Notes: generated from the sequence alone by a model not told the origin. Shown: positions 1 to 8,940, counted from the stretch's first letter. The stretch is 64,000 nucleotides of DNA from Pseudomonas sp. R84 (GCF_009834515.1 NZ_CP019426.1:3957501-4021500), one strand, 5' to 3'. Translations and numbers: made by a program.

Positions 1-20
1 AGATCGGCGGCAATAAAAAA

Positions 21-43
21 CCGGAGCCATGCTCCGGTTTTTT
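21..43 (-). terminator. Rho-independent terminator of the cio operon
   Basis: A 7-bp perfect stem (CCGGAGC/GCTCCGG, loop CAT) is flanked by A-runs and T-runs on both sides, so it can work in both directions. It sits 5 bases past the stop codon of the small DUF2474 gene, as expected for the end of the leftward cioA-cioB-DUF2474 transcript. Confidence 0.85.
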
Positions 44-47
44 ATGG

Positions 48-203
48 TCAATGGGTCCTCATCCCCGCCGCATACATCGCCAGTTTCAGCAGACTGGCGA
101 CCACCGCCAGCGACACCACACTGCCGAGCCAGATCAACAATAGCCACCCCAGCCGCTTGTACCAGCGACTGTTTTTCACTTCGCGCGAATCAATGGTAGC
201 CAT
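48..203 (-). CDS. DUF2474-type small membrane protein of the bd-type oxidase
   Basis: A 51-residue protein starting MATIDSREVK with one hydrophobic helix (about residues 19-43). Small single-helix proteins of this kind follow cydB/cioB in many proteobacteria and play a CydX-like role in oxidase assembly or stability. Its first 14 bases overlap the end of cioB in another frame, which implies translational coupling. It is followed at once by a terminator, so it is the last gene of the operon. The family name is from memory; the subunit role is inferred from position and size. Confidence 0.8.
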   Translation of the reverse strand: MATIDSREVKNSRWYKRLGWLLLIWLGSVVSLAVVASLLKLAMYAAGMRTH

Positions 204-1206
204 CGCCAATCCTCACTTTGCCGCGGAATACGTAGTAGCTCCAGAAGGTGTACATCAGGATCACCGGCAGGATGAACAGTGCGCCAATCAGCGCGAACAA
301 CTGGCTCGAAGGCGGTGACGCGGCGGCCCAGATGCTCACCGACGGCGGGATGATGTTCGGCCAGATGCTCAGTGCCAGGCCGATGTAACCGAGCAACATC
401 AGCACCAGCGTAAACACGAACGGCCAATGCGTATGCCGCTGACGCAACGTGCGCAGCAACCCGAACAGCGCCAGCAACGCCAACACCACCAACCCGGCAA
501 ACACCTGCAGATGCCCGTGGGTTGACCAACGCGTTGCCAGTTCCGGATGCAGTTGCAGCGTCCACACGCCAATCACTAGCACCATCGCCATCAACAGCAA
601 GGCCAGCGGCCGGGTGAACAGACGCATCCGCGACTCCAGCATCCCTTCGGTCTTGACCAGCAACCAGGTGCTGCCGAGCAACGCATACGCCACCACCAGC
701 CCCACGCCACACACCAGCGGAAACGGCGCCAACCAGTCCAGACCGCCACCGGCAAACTGCCGATCAACCACCGGAATCCCGGACACGTACGCGCCAATCA
801 CCACGCCCTGGGAGAACGTCGCCAGCAACGAACCACCGATAAACGCCTTGTCCCACCAATGGCGTTTTTGCGGCGAGGATTTGAAGCGAAACTCAAACGC
901 CACGCCGCGGAAAATCAACCCGCAAAGCATCAGGATCAGCGGCAGATACAACGCCTCGAGAATCACCCCGTACGCCAGCGGAAACGCGCCATACAACGCC
1001 GCGCCGCCGAGCACCAGCCACGTCTCGTTACCGTCCCACACCGGCGCCACGGTGTTCATCATCACATCGCGTTCCTGCTCATCCGGGATCAGTGGAAACA
1101 GGATTCCCAGGCCCAGATCGAAGCCGTCCATGATCACGTACATCATCACCCCGAAGGCGATGATCACTCCCCAGATCAACGAGAGATCGATACCTTGAAT
1201 AGCCAT
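190..1206 (-). CDS. cioB: Cytochrome bd-type (cyanide-insensitive) quinol oxidase subunit II
   Basis: This 338-residue polytopic inner-membrane protein has the CydB/CioB hallmark near the N-terminus (IMDGFDLGLG, then PVWDGNETWLVLGG) and a membrane-spanning C-terminus. CydB pairs with subunit I to form the quinol:O2 oxidoreductase that reduces oxygen to water without pumping protons. It starts 3 bases after the cioA stop codon, so the two are co-transcribed. I use cio rather than cyd because subunit I has the short Q-loop typical of the Pseudomonas cyanide-insensitive oxidase; cydB would be the more general name. Confidence 0.95.
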   Translation of the reverse strand: MAIQGIDLSLIWGVIIAFGVMMYVIMDGFDLGLGILFPLIPDEQERDVMMNTVAPVWDGNETWLVLGGAALYGAFPLAYGVILEALYLPLILMLCGLIFRGVAFEFRFKSSPQKRHWWDKAFIGGSLLATFSQGVVIGAYVSGIPVVDRQFAGGGLDWLAPFPLVCGVGLVVAYALLGSTWLLVKTEGMLESRMRLFTRPLALLLMAMVLVIGVWTLQLHPELATRWSTHGHLQVFAGLVVLALLALFGLLRTLRQRHTHWPFVFTLVLMLLGYIGLALSIWPNIIPPSVSIWAAASPPSSQLFALIGALFILPVILMYTFWSYYVFRGKVRIGDGYH

Positions 1207-1209
1207 GAC

Positions 1210-2613
1210 TCAATGCTCCTTCATAGGGGCGATAGCCGCTGAAATCGGTCGACGCAGCGTCTGCAATTCATCGCCCGCAGGCGGATGTTCGTGGTGCGGC
1301 TGCGGACCTTTTTTCACCAGTTTCATCATGTAGCCGATGCCCACGCTGAACACCGTGAAATAGATCACCACGAACAACGCCAGCGAGGTGCTCATCTGCG
1401 CCACCGAGTGATGCGACGCCGCGTCGTGGGTGCGCAGCAAGCCATACACCACCCACGGCTGACGCCCGACTTCCGTGGTGATCCAACCGGCCAGCAGCGC
1501 AATCAAGCCGCTCGGCCCCATCAACAACACCAGACGCTGGAAGCCTCGATGCCGGTAAAGCTTGCCGCCCCGGCGCAACGCCAGACCGAGCAAACCCACG
1601 AGAATCATCAACATCCCCAACCCGGCCATGACGCGAAAGCTCCAGAAAATCACGGTCGAATTCGGCCGGTCTTCTTTCGGGAAGCTCTTCAGCGCCGGGA
1701 TCTGCTTATCGAGGCTGTGGGTGAGGATCAGGCTGCCGAGACAGGGAATCTCCAACGCATATCTGGTCTTCTCCGCTTGCATATCAGGAATGCCGAACAG
1801 CACCAGCGGCGTCGGCCCGTTGTCGGCGTTTTCCCAGTGGCCTTCGATGGCGGCAATCTTCGCCGGTTGATGCTCCAGCGTGTTCAACCCGTGAGCGTCA
1901 CCGACCACCGCCTGAATCGGCGCCACGATCAACGCCATCCACAACGCCATGGAAAACATCTTGCGCACTGGCGCGGTGTTGTTGCCGCGCAGTAAATGCC
2001 AGGCTGCCGACGCACCGACGAAGAACGACGTAGTGACGAACGCGGCAATCGCCATGTGCGCCAGACGGAACGGAAACGACGGGTTGAACACAATCGCCAG
2101 CCAGTCCAGTGGCATCACCCGACCATCGACAATCTCGAAGCCCTGTGGCGTCTGCATCCAGCTGTTCGACGCGAGAATCCAGAACGTCGAAATCAACGTA
2201 CCGATCGCGACCATCACCGTGGCGAAGAAGTGCAAGCCACGGCCGACGCGATTCCAGCCAAACAGCATCACCCCGAGGAACCCGGCCTCAAGGAAGAATG
2301 CGGTCAGCACTTCATAGGTCAGTAACGGCCCGGTGATGCTCCCGGCAAAATCCGAGAAACCGCTCCAGTTGGTGCCGAACTGGTACGCCATGACCAGCCC
2401 CGAAACCACGCCCATGCCAAAGTTGACCGCAAAAATCTTCGACCAGAAATGGTAGAGATCGCGGTACGTGTCGTTGCGGGTTTTCAGCCACAGGCCTTCG
2501 AGTACCGCGAGGAAACTCGCCAGGCCAATGGTGATCGCCGGGAAAATAATGTGGAACGAAACCGTGAACGCGAATTGGAGTCGCGCCAGGTCCAGTGCCT
2601 CCAGATTGAACAT
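1210..2613 (-). CDS. cioA: Cytochrome bd-type (cyanide-insensitive) quinol oxidase subunit I
   Basis: A 467-residue multi-span protein starting MFNLEALDLARLQFAF. A conserved haem-ligand His is in the SFHIIFPAITIG segment (about residue 21). The quinol-site motif GWITTEVGRQPWVVYGLLRT is present and the Q-loop is short compared with E. coli CydA (522 residues), which is characteristic of CioA. The frame continues 12 codons upstream, but the chosen ATG gives the family N-terminus and has a GGATGAGGA-like ribosome site. First gene of a leftward operon with cioB and the DUF2474 gene. Periplasm-facing quinol oxidation with cytoplasmic proton uptake is known for the family. Confidence 0.95.
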   Translation of the reverse strand: MFNLEALDLARLQFAFTVSFHIIFPAITIGLASFLAVLEGLWLKTRNDTYRDLYHFWSKIFAVNFGMGVVSGLVMAYQFGTNWSGFSDFAGSITGPLLTYEVLTAFFLEAGFLGVMLFGWNRVGRGLHFFATVMVAIGTLISTFWILASNSWMQTPQGFEIVDGRVMPLDWLAIVFNPSFPFRLAHMAIAAFVTTSFFVGASAAWHLLRGNNTAPVRKMFSMALWMALIVAPIQAVVGDAHGLNTLEHQPAKIAAIEGHWENADNGPTPLVLFGIPDMQAEKTRYALEIPCLGSLILTHSLDKQIPALKSFPKEDRPNSTVIFWSFRVMAGLGMLMILVGLLGLALRRGGKLYRHRGFQRLVLLMGPSGLIALLAGWITTEVGRQPWVVYGLLRTHDAASHHSVAQMSTSLALFVVIYFTVFSVGIGYMMKLVKKGPQPHHEHPPAGDELQTLRRPISAAIAPMKEH

Positions 2614-2719
2614 GATGATGTCCTCATCCAGGCTGAAAAGCGGCAGCACGAACCCGGGCCACCGCCAGACGCGAACGCCTGCAGCCAGTCAAATTGCCAA
2701 TGTTTTTATGAGTGGCGGT

Positions 2720-5044
2720 TTACGCCACCGACGACGGGATCAGGTTGCTGACCTTCGCGGCTTCGAGGCGGATCGCCACGAATTTGGAAGTCGGCGTGTA
2801 GGTTCGGTCGCCGTAGCTTTCCAGCGGTACCAGAGGGTTAGTCTCCGGGTAATACGCCGCTGCTTGCCCTGCTGGAATGTCGTAGGCGATCAAGGTAAAA
2901 CCGCTGACCCGACGTTCACGTTCGTCATCCCACAGCGCCACCAGATCGACCTTCTGCCCCGGTTCGAAGCCCAAGCGCTGGATGTCCTGCTCGTTGGCAA
3001 AGATCACTTCGCGCATGCCGTAAACCCCGCGATAACGGTCATCGAGGCCATACAGCGTGGTGTTGTACTGATCGTGGGAACGCATGGTTTGCAGGATCAG
3101 ATGCGGCTTGACCGGCAGGTTGCGCACGCCCTCGCTGATCAAGTGCTCCGGTAGCACGCACGGGGTGAACTGGGCCTTGCCGCTAGCGGTGTTCCAGACC
3201 CGATCCGAGGCGTCGTTGCCGAGGTGGAAACCACCCGGAATCAACAGTTTTTCATTGAAGTTCTCGAAGCCCGGGATCACGTCGGCAATCAGGTTGCGGA
3301 TGCGCCCGTAGTCGCCCACCACCCACTCCCAATCGATCGGGTGCTTGCCCAACGTCGCGGCGGCGATCCCGGCAATAATCGCTGGCTCGGACTTCAAGTG
3401 CGCCGACTTCGGCTTCAACTGACCGAACGACAAATGCACCATGCTGAAGGTGTCTTCAACAGTCACGCCTTGCGGACCTTCGGCCTGGATATCGATGTCG
3501 GTACGCCCGAGGCACGGCAGAATCAGCGCGTCGCGACCCGTCACCAAGTGGCTGCGGTTGAGCTTGGTCGCAATGTGCACGGTCAGGTCGAGTTTGCGCA
3601 TGGCCGCGTGGGTGCGTGGGGTGTCCGGCGTGGCTTGGGCGAAGTTGCCGCCCAGACCGATGAACACCTTGGCTTCGCCACGCTCCATGGCGCCGATCGC
3701 CATGACGGTGTTGTGCCCGTGCATGCGCGGCACGTCGAAGTTGAAACGCTTTTCCAGCGCGTCCATCAAGTCTTTCGGCGCCAGTTCGTTGATGCCCATG
3801 GTGCGGTCGCCCTGCACGTTACTGTGGCCGCGAACCGGCGACAGACCTGCGCCCGGACGGCCGACGTTGCCGCGCAGCAGTTGCAGGTTGATGACTTCCT
3901 GCAAGGTCGCCACCGAGTGCACGTGTTGGGTCAGGCCCATGGCCCAGCACATGATCACGCTCTTGGCGCGGCCATACATGCGCGCGGCCAGTTCGATGTC
4001 ATGCAGCGGCACGCCGGACTGCTCGAGAATGTGCTCCCAGCTGGTTGCCTCGACTTCAGCCAGATAGCTGTCGAGGCCTGTGGTGTGCTCGGCGATGAAC
4101 GCGTGATCGAACACCGGTTCGCCACCAGCGGCCTGAGCTTCGCGTTCCCACTGCAGGAGGAATTTGACCATGCCGCGAATCATCGCCATGTCGCCGCCCA
4201 GCGCCGGGCGGAAATACGCGGTGTTGGTCGCTTCCCAGCCGTTGCTGAGCATTTCCAGCGGGTTCTGCGGGTTCTGGAAACGCTCCAGGCCACGCTCTTT
4301 CAGCGGATTGATACAGACCACTTGGGCGCCGCGCTTTACCGCTTCACGCAGCGGTTCGAGCATGCGCGGATGGTTGGTGCCGGGGTTCTGGCCGATCACA
4401 AAAATCGCATCGGCGTGATGCAGGTCCTCGTAAACCACGGTGCCTTTGCCGACGCCAAGGGTTTCGATCATGCTCACCGCACTCGCTTCGTGGCACATGT
4501 TCGAGCAGTCGGGGAAATTGTTGGTGCCGAATGCACGCACGAACAATTGATAGAGAAACGCCGCTTCGTTGCTCGCACGTCCGGAGGTGTAGAACTCGGC
4601 CTCATGCGGCGAATCAAGGTTTTTCAGGTGATCAGCGATCAGCGCAAAAGCGTCTGCCCAACTGATTTCCACATAGCGGTCGACCCGCGCGTCGTAGCGC
4701 ATCGGGTGGGTCAGGCGGCCCTGATATTCCAGCCAGTAGTCGCTCTGCTCGGCCAGGCTCGACACCGTGTACTTGTTGAAGAACGCCGGGTCGACCAAAC
4801 GCCCGGTCGCTTCCCAGTTCACCGCTTTCGCGCCGTTTTCGCAGAACTTCAACATGCTCGCGCCGGGCGCCTCGCCCCAGGCACAACCCGGGCAGTCGAA
4901 GCCGCCGTTCTGGTTAGTCTTGAGCATGGCCCGAATGTTTTTCAGGGCGTTTTCACTGCCCAGCCAGCTTTTTGTCAGGCTGATGACAGCGCCCCAACCG
5001 GCAGCGGCGCCTTTGTAGGGTTTGTAACGGTCGACTTGTGACAT
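2720..5044 (-). CDS. FdhF/YdeP-family molybdopterin oxidoreductase (formate dehydrogenase-like)
   Basis: This 774-residue protein resembles the alpha subunit of formate dehydrogenases. The N-terminal Fe-S region has C51PGC54 and C68. The motif DCSNMCHEAS carries Cys184-His185, at the place where E. coli FdhF has selenocysteine followed by His, so this looks like a Cys-containing enzyme. Cofactor-binding segments (GQNPGTNHPRMLEPLREA, SPVRGHSNVQGDRTMG) are present. There is no N-terminal Tat signal, so it is probably cytoplasmic. The ATG at 5044 has a GGAGAA ribosome site; the frame runs 23 codons further up without support. FdhD, needed to sulfurate the cofactor of such enzymes, and the full moa/moe set lie nearby, and a shared operator-like motif lies upstream (5171-5212). 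The substrate is unproven. Confidence 0.85.
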   Translation of the reverse strand: MSQVDRYKPYKGAAAGWGAVISLTKSWLGSENALKNIRAMLKTNQNGGFDCPGCAWGEAPGASMLKFCENGAKAVNWEATGRLVDPAFFNKYTVSSLAEQSDYWLEYQGRLTHPMRYDARVDRYVEISWADAFALIADHLKNLDSPHEAEFYTSGRASNEAAFLYQLFVRAFGTNNFPDCSNMCHEASAVSMIETLGVGKGTVVYEDLHHADAIFVIGQNPGTNHPRMLEPLREAVKRGAQVVCINPLKERGLERFQNPQNPLEMLSNGWEATNTAYFRPALGGDMAMIRGMVKFLLQWEREAQAAGGEPVFDHAFIAEHTTGLDSYLAEVEATSWEHILEQSGVPLHDIELAARMYGRAKSVIMCWAMGLTQHVHSVATLQEVINLQLLRGNVGRPGAGLSPVRGHSNVQGDRTMGINELAPKDLMDALEKRFNFDVPRMHGHNTVMAIGAMERGEAKVFIGLGGNFAQATPDTPRTHAAMRKLDLTVHIATKLNRSHLVTGRDALILPCLGRTDIDIQAEGPQGVTVEDTFSMVHLSFGQLKPKSAHLKSEPAIIAGIAAATLGKHPIDWEWVVGDYGRIRNLIADVIPGFENFNEKLLIPGGFHLGNDASDRVWNTASGKAQFTPCVLPEHLISEGVRNLPVKPHLILQTMRSHDQYNTTLYGLDDRYRGVYGMREVIFANEQDIQRLGFEPGQKVDLVALWDDERERRVSGFTLIAYDIPAGQAAAYYPETNPLVPLESYGDRTYTPTSKFVAIRLEAAKVSNLIPSSVA

Positions 5045-5170
5045 GGGACTTCTCCATGACGATGCACACAGGCATGAACCTGATTCGGTTAAACAGCGAC
5101 GGCCGACTTTCAAGGTTGCAAAGTGGTCGTTGGGTTTGCCGGGGCAAGGATATTAACCGTTACAAAACAT

Positions 5171-5212
5171 TGTCTAATCGCTATTAATGACTGCCTTATC
5201 GAAAGCATCTAT
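5171..5212 (-). promoter_or_regulatory. Predicted LysR-type operator, copy 1 (towards the FdhF-like gene)
   Basis: On the minus strand this reads ATAG-N7-CGAT-N18-GATTAGACA, ending 126 bases before the start codon of the FdhF/YdeP-like gene. Four further copies with identical spacing lie at 5286, 9539, 9623 and 10786. The spacing of the tetramers equals the OxyR-type 4-7-4-7-4-7-4 pattern with a degenerate third tetramer. Binding by the LysR protein encoded at 9766 is inferred. Confidence 0.65.
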
Positions 5213-5285
5213 CACGGCTAAAAACCCTTTATTTACGGGGCCTTGCGAAACTAACGGAGCAACTTTCGGCGAAAAATAATTCATC

Positions 5286-5327
5286 ATCGACGGCATCAAT
5301 CAGCTGTTCATTAACAGTGATTGGACA
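5286..5327 (+). promoter_or_regulatory. Predicted LysR-type operator, copy 2 (towards moaA)
   Basis: Reads ATCG-N7-CAAT-N18-GATTGGACA on the plus strand, ending 72 bases before the moaA start codon. It is arranged divergently with copy 1 in the fdhF-like/moaA intergenic region, one copy per direction. Its first two tetramers (ATCG, CAAT) are the same as in the fdhD copy. Confidence 0.6.
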
Positions 5328-5399
5328 GCACTGAAAGTTGCTCATAATCTGCGCTGACCAAACCCCTTCCACAGTGGTTTTCATTCCTGCGAGGCTGTC

Positions 5400-6398
5400 A
5401 TGTCTGAGCGTGTCTTGATCGATGGTTACAACCGCCGCGTCGACTATCTGCGCATGTCGGTGACCGACCGCTGCGACTTCCGCTGCGTCTATTGCATGGC
5501 CGAAGACATGCAGTTCCTGCCACGCCAGCAAGTTCTGACCCTGGAAGAGATCTATCAACTGGCGCAGAGCTTTGTAGCGCTCGGTACGCGCAAGATTCGC
5601 CTTACCGGTGGCGAGCCGCTGATCCGTCCGGGCGTGGTCAAGTTGTGTGAGCAGATCGCCGCCCTGCCCGGTCTGCGCGAACTGTGCATGACCACCAACG
5701 GCTCGCAACTGGGCAAACTCGCTGCGCAGCTGTTCGACGCCGGGGTCAAACGCCTGAATATCAGTCTCGACAGCCTCGATCCGCAGCGCTTCAAACAGAT
5801 GACCCGCACCGGCGATCTGGCGCAGGTGATCAACGGCATCGATGCCGCGCGCGAGGCCGGTTTTACCCGCACTAAACTCAACGTGGTGGTGATGCAGGGC
5901 CGTAATGATCAGGAGATCAACGATCTGGTCAGTTTCGCCATTGATCGGCAGCTCGACGTCTCTTTCATCGAAGAGATGCCGCTGGGGATCATCAGCGAAC
6001 ACAGTCGCGCCGAGTCGTTTTTCTCCAGCGCGCAAGTGCGGGAAAAGATTGCCGAACGCTACACCTTGATCGACTCGGCGGAATCGACTCAAGGTCCGTC
6101 GCGCTACTGGCGATTGGCCGAGGCGCCGGAGATTCGCCTCGGTTTTATCTCGCCGCACAGCCACAACTTTTGTGGCAACTGCAACCGCGTACGCCTCACC
6201 GTTGAAGGGCGCCTGCTACTGTGTCTGGGTAACGAGCATTCGGTAGATCTGAAAGCGGTGCTGCGCGCCCATCCGGGGCAACCGCAGCGGCTGGAGAAAG
6301 CTATTGTCGAGGCGATGAAGCTCAAGCCGTATCGACATAATTTCGAAGTGAACGACGATGTTCAGGTTGTGCGCTTCATGAACATGACCGGCGGCTGA
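5400..6398 (+). CDS. moaA: GTP 3',8-cyclase MoaA (molybdenum cofactor biosynthesis)
   Basis: A radical-SAM enzyme of 332 residues that, with MoaC, turns GTP into cyclic pyranopterin monophosphate. The SAM-cluster cysteines are C25, C29 and C32 ([10 protein letters not shown]). The second, GTP-binding cluster is in [11 protein letters not shown] followed by LLLCLG. The C-terminus ends GG, as required for MoaA activity. The ATG follows a GCGAGG ribosome site. The 355-bp gap to the divergent FdhF-like gene contains two operator-like motifs, one facing each gene, so moaA is probably controlled together with the rest of the locus. Confidence 0.97.
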   Translation: MSERVLIDGYNRRVDYLRMSVTDRCDFRCVYCMAEDMQFLPRQQVLTLEEIYQLAQSFVALGTRKIRLTGGEPLIRPGVVKLCEQIAALPGLRELCMTTNGSQLGKLAAQLFDAGVKRLNISLDSLDPQRFKQMTRTGDLAQVINGIDAAREAGFTRTKLNVVVMQGRNDQEINDLVSFAIDRQLDVSFIEEMPLGIISEHSRAESFFSSAQVREKIAERYTLIDSAESTQGPSRYWRLAEAPEIRLGFISPHSHNFCGNCNRVRLTVEGRLLLCLGNEHSVDLKAVLRAHPGQPQRLEKAIVEAMKLKPYRHNFEVNDDVQVVRFMNMTGG

Positions 6399-6434
6399 TC
6401 CCGCCAGTTTCATCGGTTATCGGAACAGCACAGC

Positions 6435-7331
6435 ATGATCATCAGACCCAAGGTCAACCAGTTCGCCATTCTCTTCACCCTCAAGGGTTCGATCGCCAAG
6501 CGCATCGCCATGCGCACGCTGATGGTCACCCTGCTGGCTTCGGCCATCGTGCTGGTGGAAATCCTTCATCCGAGCAACTTCACCAAGGTCAACGCCACGC
6601 CGTTTACGTTGTTGGGTTTGTCGCTGTCGATCTTCATGAATTTTCGCAACAACGCCTGTTATGACCGCTGGTACGAGGCGCGCAAGGCCTGGGGCGAAGT
6701 GATCGTGCACATTCGCTCGGTGATTCGTGAAACCCATGTGATCCGTGAATCGGCTGAGCGCAAGCCGTTGCTGCTCAATCTGTGTGGCTTTGCTCATGCG
6801 CTGAATGCGCGGCTGCGCAAGGAAAGCGAAGCGGACGCCAGCAGCCAATGGGTCATGCCGAAACCCGATCCGCAGACGCCGGATTACAGCGGGCGCATTT
6901 TGCAGACGGTCGGCCAGCAGTGTTCCGATCTGCATCAGAACGGTGAGCTGACTGAATGGCGCTACATGCTATTGGCCAATCACCTGACCAGCCTGATCCA
7001 GGCGCAAGCGGTGTGCGAACGGATCAAAACCACGCCGCTGCCGTTTCCTTACACACTGTTGTTGCACCGCACGATCTACCTGTTTTGCATCCTGCTGCCG
7101 TTTGCCATGGCCGAGCCGCTGGGCTGGCTGACACCGTTGTTCACGGCGATTGTCAGCTATACGTTTTTTGGCCTGGATGCGATAGCCGATGAACTGGAAG
7201 ACCCCTTCGGCCGCGACGAAAACGACCTGCCCACCGATGCACTTGTGCGCACCATCGAACGTGACATCCTCGCCGAACTGGGCGCCGAAGTACCGCCGGC
7301 GCTGAAGCCGGTGGACTATGTGCTAAGTTGA
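6435..7331 (+). CDS. Bestrophin-family ion channel (YneE-like)
   Basis: A 298-residue membrane protein of the bacterial bestrophin family (formerly UPF0187). It begins MIIRPKVNQFAILFTLKGS and has an early hydrophobic segment (TLMVTLLASAIVLVEIL). The family signature NNACYDRWYEARKAWGE is present, and a late hydrophobic pair ends in a FFGLDAIADELEDPFG motif. Bacterial bestrophins form pentameric cation-selective channels. It starts 36 bases after moaA in the same direction, so read-through is possible, but I see no functional link to molybdenum metabolism. A tandem repeat cluster follows the gene. Confidence 0.9.
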   Translation: MIIRPKVNQFAILFTLKGSIAKRIAMRTLMVTLLASAIVLVEILHPSNFTKVNATPFTLLGLSLSIFMNFRNNACYDRWYEARKAWGEVIVHIRSVIRETHVIRESAERKPLLLNLCGFAHALNARLRKESEADASSQWVMPKPDPQTPDYSGRILQTVGQQCSDLHQNGELTEWRYMLLANHLTSLIQAQAVCERIKTTPLPFPYTLLLHRTIYLFCILLPFAMAEPLGWLTPLFTAIVSYTFFGLDAIADELEDPFGRDENDLPTDALVRTIERDILAELGAEVPPALKPVDYVLS

Positions 7332-7360
7332 CCCTCAGCTCTGCAGACACCCCGAAAACC

Positions 7361-7452
7361 TGTGGGAGCGAGCTTGCTCGCGAAGAGGCCGTATAAGCCA
7401 ACACCAATGTCGACTGACACTCCGCCTTCGCGAGCAGGCTCGCTCCCACAGG
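7361..7452. repeat. REP-type inverted pair 1 of a tandem cluster
   Basis: Two REP arms in head-to-head orientation (TGTGGGAGCGAGCTTGCTCG and its inverted partner) separated by about 40 bases. The unit and its flank recur at 7495 and 7630, giving a period of about 134 bases. Confidence 0.9.
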
Positions 7453-7494
7453 TTTTGCGTACACCGCGGATATTGTTGACCACCACAAAACCAT

Positions 7495-7586
7495 TGTAGG
7501 AGTGAGCCTGCTCGCGAAGGGGCCGGCCCAGTCAACATCTTCGTCGACTGACACTCCGCCTTCGCGAGCAGGCTCACTCCTACAGG
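7495..7586. repeat. REP-type inverted pair 2 of a tandem cluster
   Basis: Second unit of the cluster, with TGTAGGAGTGAGCCTGCTCG arms. The linker before it (ACACCGCGGATATTGTTGAC) matches the linker before unit 3 closely, so more than the REP arms was duplicated. Confidence 0.9.
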
Positions 7587-7629
7587 TTTTGCATTTACAC
7601 CCGGATATTGATGACCGCCATAAAGCCAT

Positions 7630-7711
7630 TGTGGGAGCCTGCTCGCGAAGGGGCCCTGTCAGCCAACATCGATGTCAACTGACACTCCGCCTTCGCGAGC
7701 AAGCTCGCCCA
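7630..7711. repeat. REP-type inverted pair 3 (shortened)
   Basis: Third unit. The left arm lacks several bases (TGTGGGAGCCTGCTCGCG) and the right arm is cut after GCTCGCCC. It lies just before the end of moeA. With units 1 and 2 it fills the 403-bp gap between the bestrophin gene and moeA; I see no gene there. Confidence 0.85.
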
Positions 7712-7734
7712 AAGTTTTGATTTGTGTTGTCGGT

Positions 7735-8940
7735 TTAGAAGAGTTCGTTGAACGGGATGAAGCGCAGCGGGTCGCCGAGGTTGTGCGTGCTGTTTTCGGG
7801 GATTTCTACCAGGCCATCGGCCCAGGTTGCGCCGAGCAGGACGCCGGAGCTTTGATTGGGATAAAGCACAGCACGCCCCGCTTCAAGCCTCACCCGCAGA
7901 TATTCACGACGACCGCCCGCCTTGTGCCAGTCGAAACCTGCATTGACTGTGAAACTCAGCGGCATGACATCTTGAACGCCTTGTATGCGCAGTAGATACG
8001 GCCGCGCCAATAAGCCAAACGTTACCAGCGCCGAAGTCGGATTGCCCGGCAGACCAATCACTGGCACCGTGCCGAAATGCCCGACCGTCAACGGTTTGCC
8101 AGGCTTGATCGCCAGTTTCCACAACAGCGGTTTGCCGCTGTCGCGCAGCACCTGTCCGAGGCAATCGGCATCACCGGCAGACACGCCACCGGTAGTCAGA
8201 ATCAGATCCGCACTCACTTGCAATTGCTCAAGCTTGAGCCGCGTCTGCGCCGGGCGATCCGGGAGGATGCCGGCGTCGATCACTTCGCAGCCCAGCTCCC
8301 GCAACCAGTGGCCGAGCAACACGCGGTTGCTGTTGTAGATGCTGCCGGGGCGCAGTGGCTGGCCCGGTTCGACCAGTTCATCACCGGTCGACAGCAGTGC
8401 CACACGCGGGCGACGCACCACGTGCAGGTGCGCCAGCCCTTGCCCGGCGGCGACCGCCAGTTCGAACGGTCCAAGGCGTTTGCCGGCGCGCAGCAGGATA
8501 TCGCCGACGCGATTTTCCTGACCTTGCGCGCGGATGTTCTGCCCCGCCTTCAGCGGCTGCAAGAAGCGCACGCGACCGTCCTCCAGCACTTCGACGTTCT
8601 CCTGCATCTCGACGCAGGTGGCGCCGGGCGGCAGCGGTGCGCCGGTAAAGATCCGTGCGCAGGTGCCGGGCAGCAACGTGTCCGGTGCCTGCCCGGCGTA
8701 AACCTTTTGCGAGACCTTCAACGGCTGTCGGTGCAGATCGCTGAGATTGAGCGCGTATCCATCCATGGCGCTGTTCGGCCACGGCGGCAAGTCGAGTGTC
8801 GCCACCAGATCACTGGCCAGCACCCGCCCACGCGCATCGTCGAGCGCCAGCAGTTCGCTGTCGGCCAGACGTTGCTCGTTGGCCATGCCGAGCAATTGGT
8901 CGAGGGCATCTTCGACCGGCATCAACGGTGCTTTGCTCAT
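7735..8940 (-). CDS. moeA: Molybdopterin molybdenumtransferase MoeA
   Basis: MoeA (401 residues) inserts molybdate into adenylylated molybdopterin to complete the cofactor. It starts [17 protein letters not shown]. It contains the MoeA/MoaB-fold core motif TTGGVSAGDADCLG and the conserved VIGLPGNPTSALVTF segment, and the length fits the family. Its ATG overlaps the moaB stop codon by 4 bases (ATGA), which indicates translational coupling in a leftward moaB-moeA operon. The reading frame extends upstream into moaB, but the coupled ATG is the natural start. Confidence 0.95.
   Translation of the reverse strand: MSKAPLMPVEDALDQLLGMANEQRLADSELLALDDARGRVLASDLVATLDLPPWPNSAMDGYALNLSDLHRQPLKVSQKVYAGQAPDTLLPGTCARIFTGAPLPPGATCVEMQENVEVLEDGRVRFLQPLKAGQNIRAQGQENRVGDILLRAGKRLGPFELAVAAGQGLAHLHVVRRPRVALLSTGDELVEPGQPLRPGSIYNSNRVLLGHWLRELGCEVIDAGILPDRPAQTRLKLEQLQVSADLILTTGGVSAGDADCLGQVLRDSGKPLLWKLAIKPGKPLTVGHFGTVPVIGLPGNPTSALVTFGLLARPYLLRIQGVQDVMPLSFTVNAGFDWHKAGGRREYLRVRLEAGRAVLYPNQSSGVLLGATWADGLVEIPENSTHNLGDPLRFIPFNELF

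Noticed and set aside
3224..5041. A 605-codon plus-strand open frame opposite the FdhF-like gene
   Set aside because: Antisense shadow of a molybdoenzyme with clear motifs; rich in His, Arg and Gln as expected for such shadows.
5045..5399. A molybdenum-cofactor riboswitch before moaA
   Set aside because: The spacer is explained by two operator-like motifs; I could not trace the Moco RNA fold, which is also not expected in Pseudomonas.
7153..7629. A minus-strand frame containing repeated RSEPAREG and SRASSL segments
   Set aside because: These are translations of REP arms, not protein repeats.
7361..7711. Regularly spaced repeats, considered as a CRISPR array
   Set aside because: Only three units, each an inverted pair about 90 bases long, the linkers are related to each other, and there are no cas genes.
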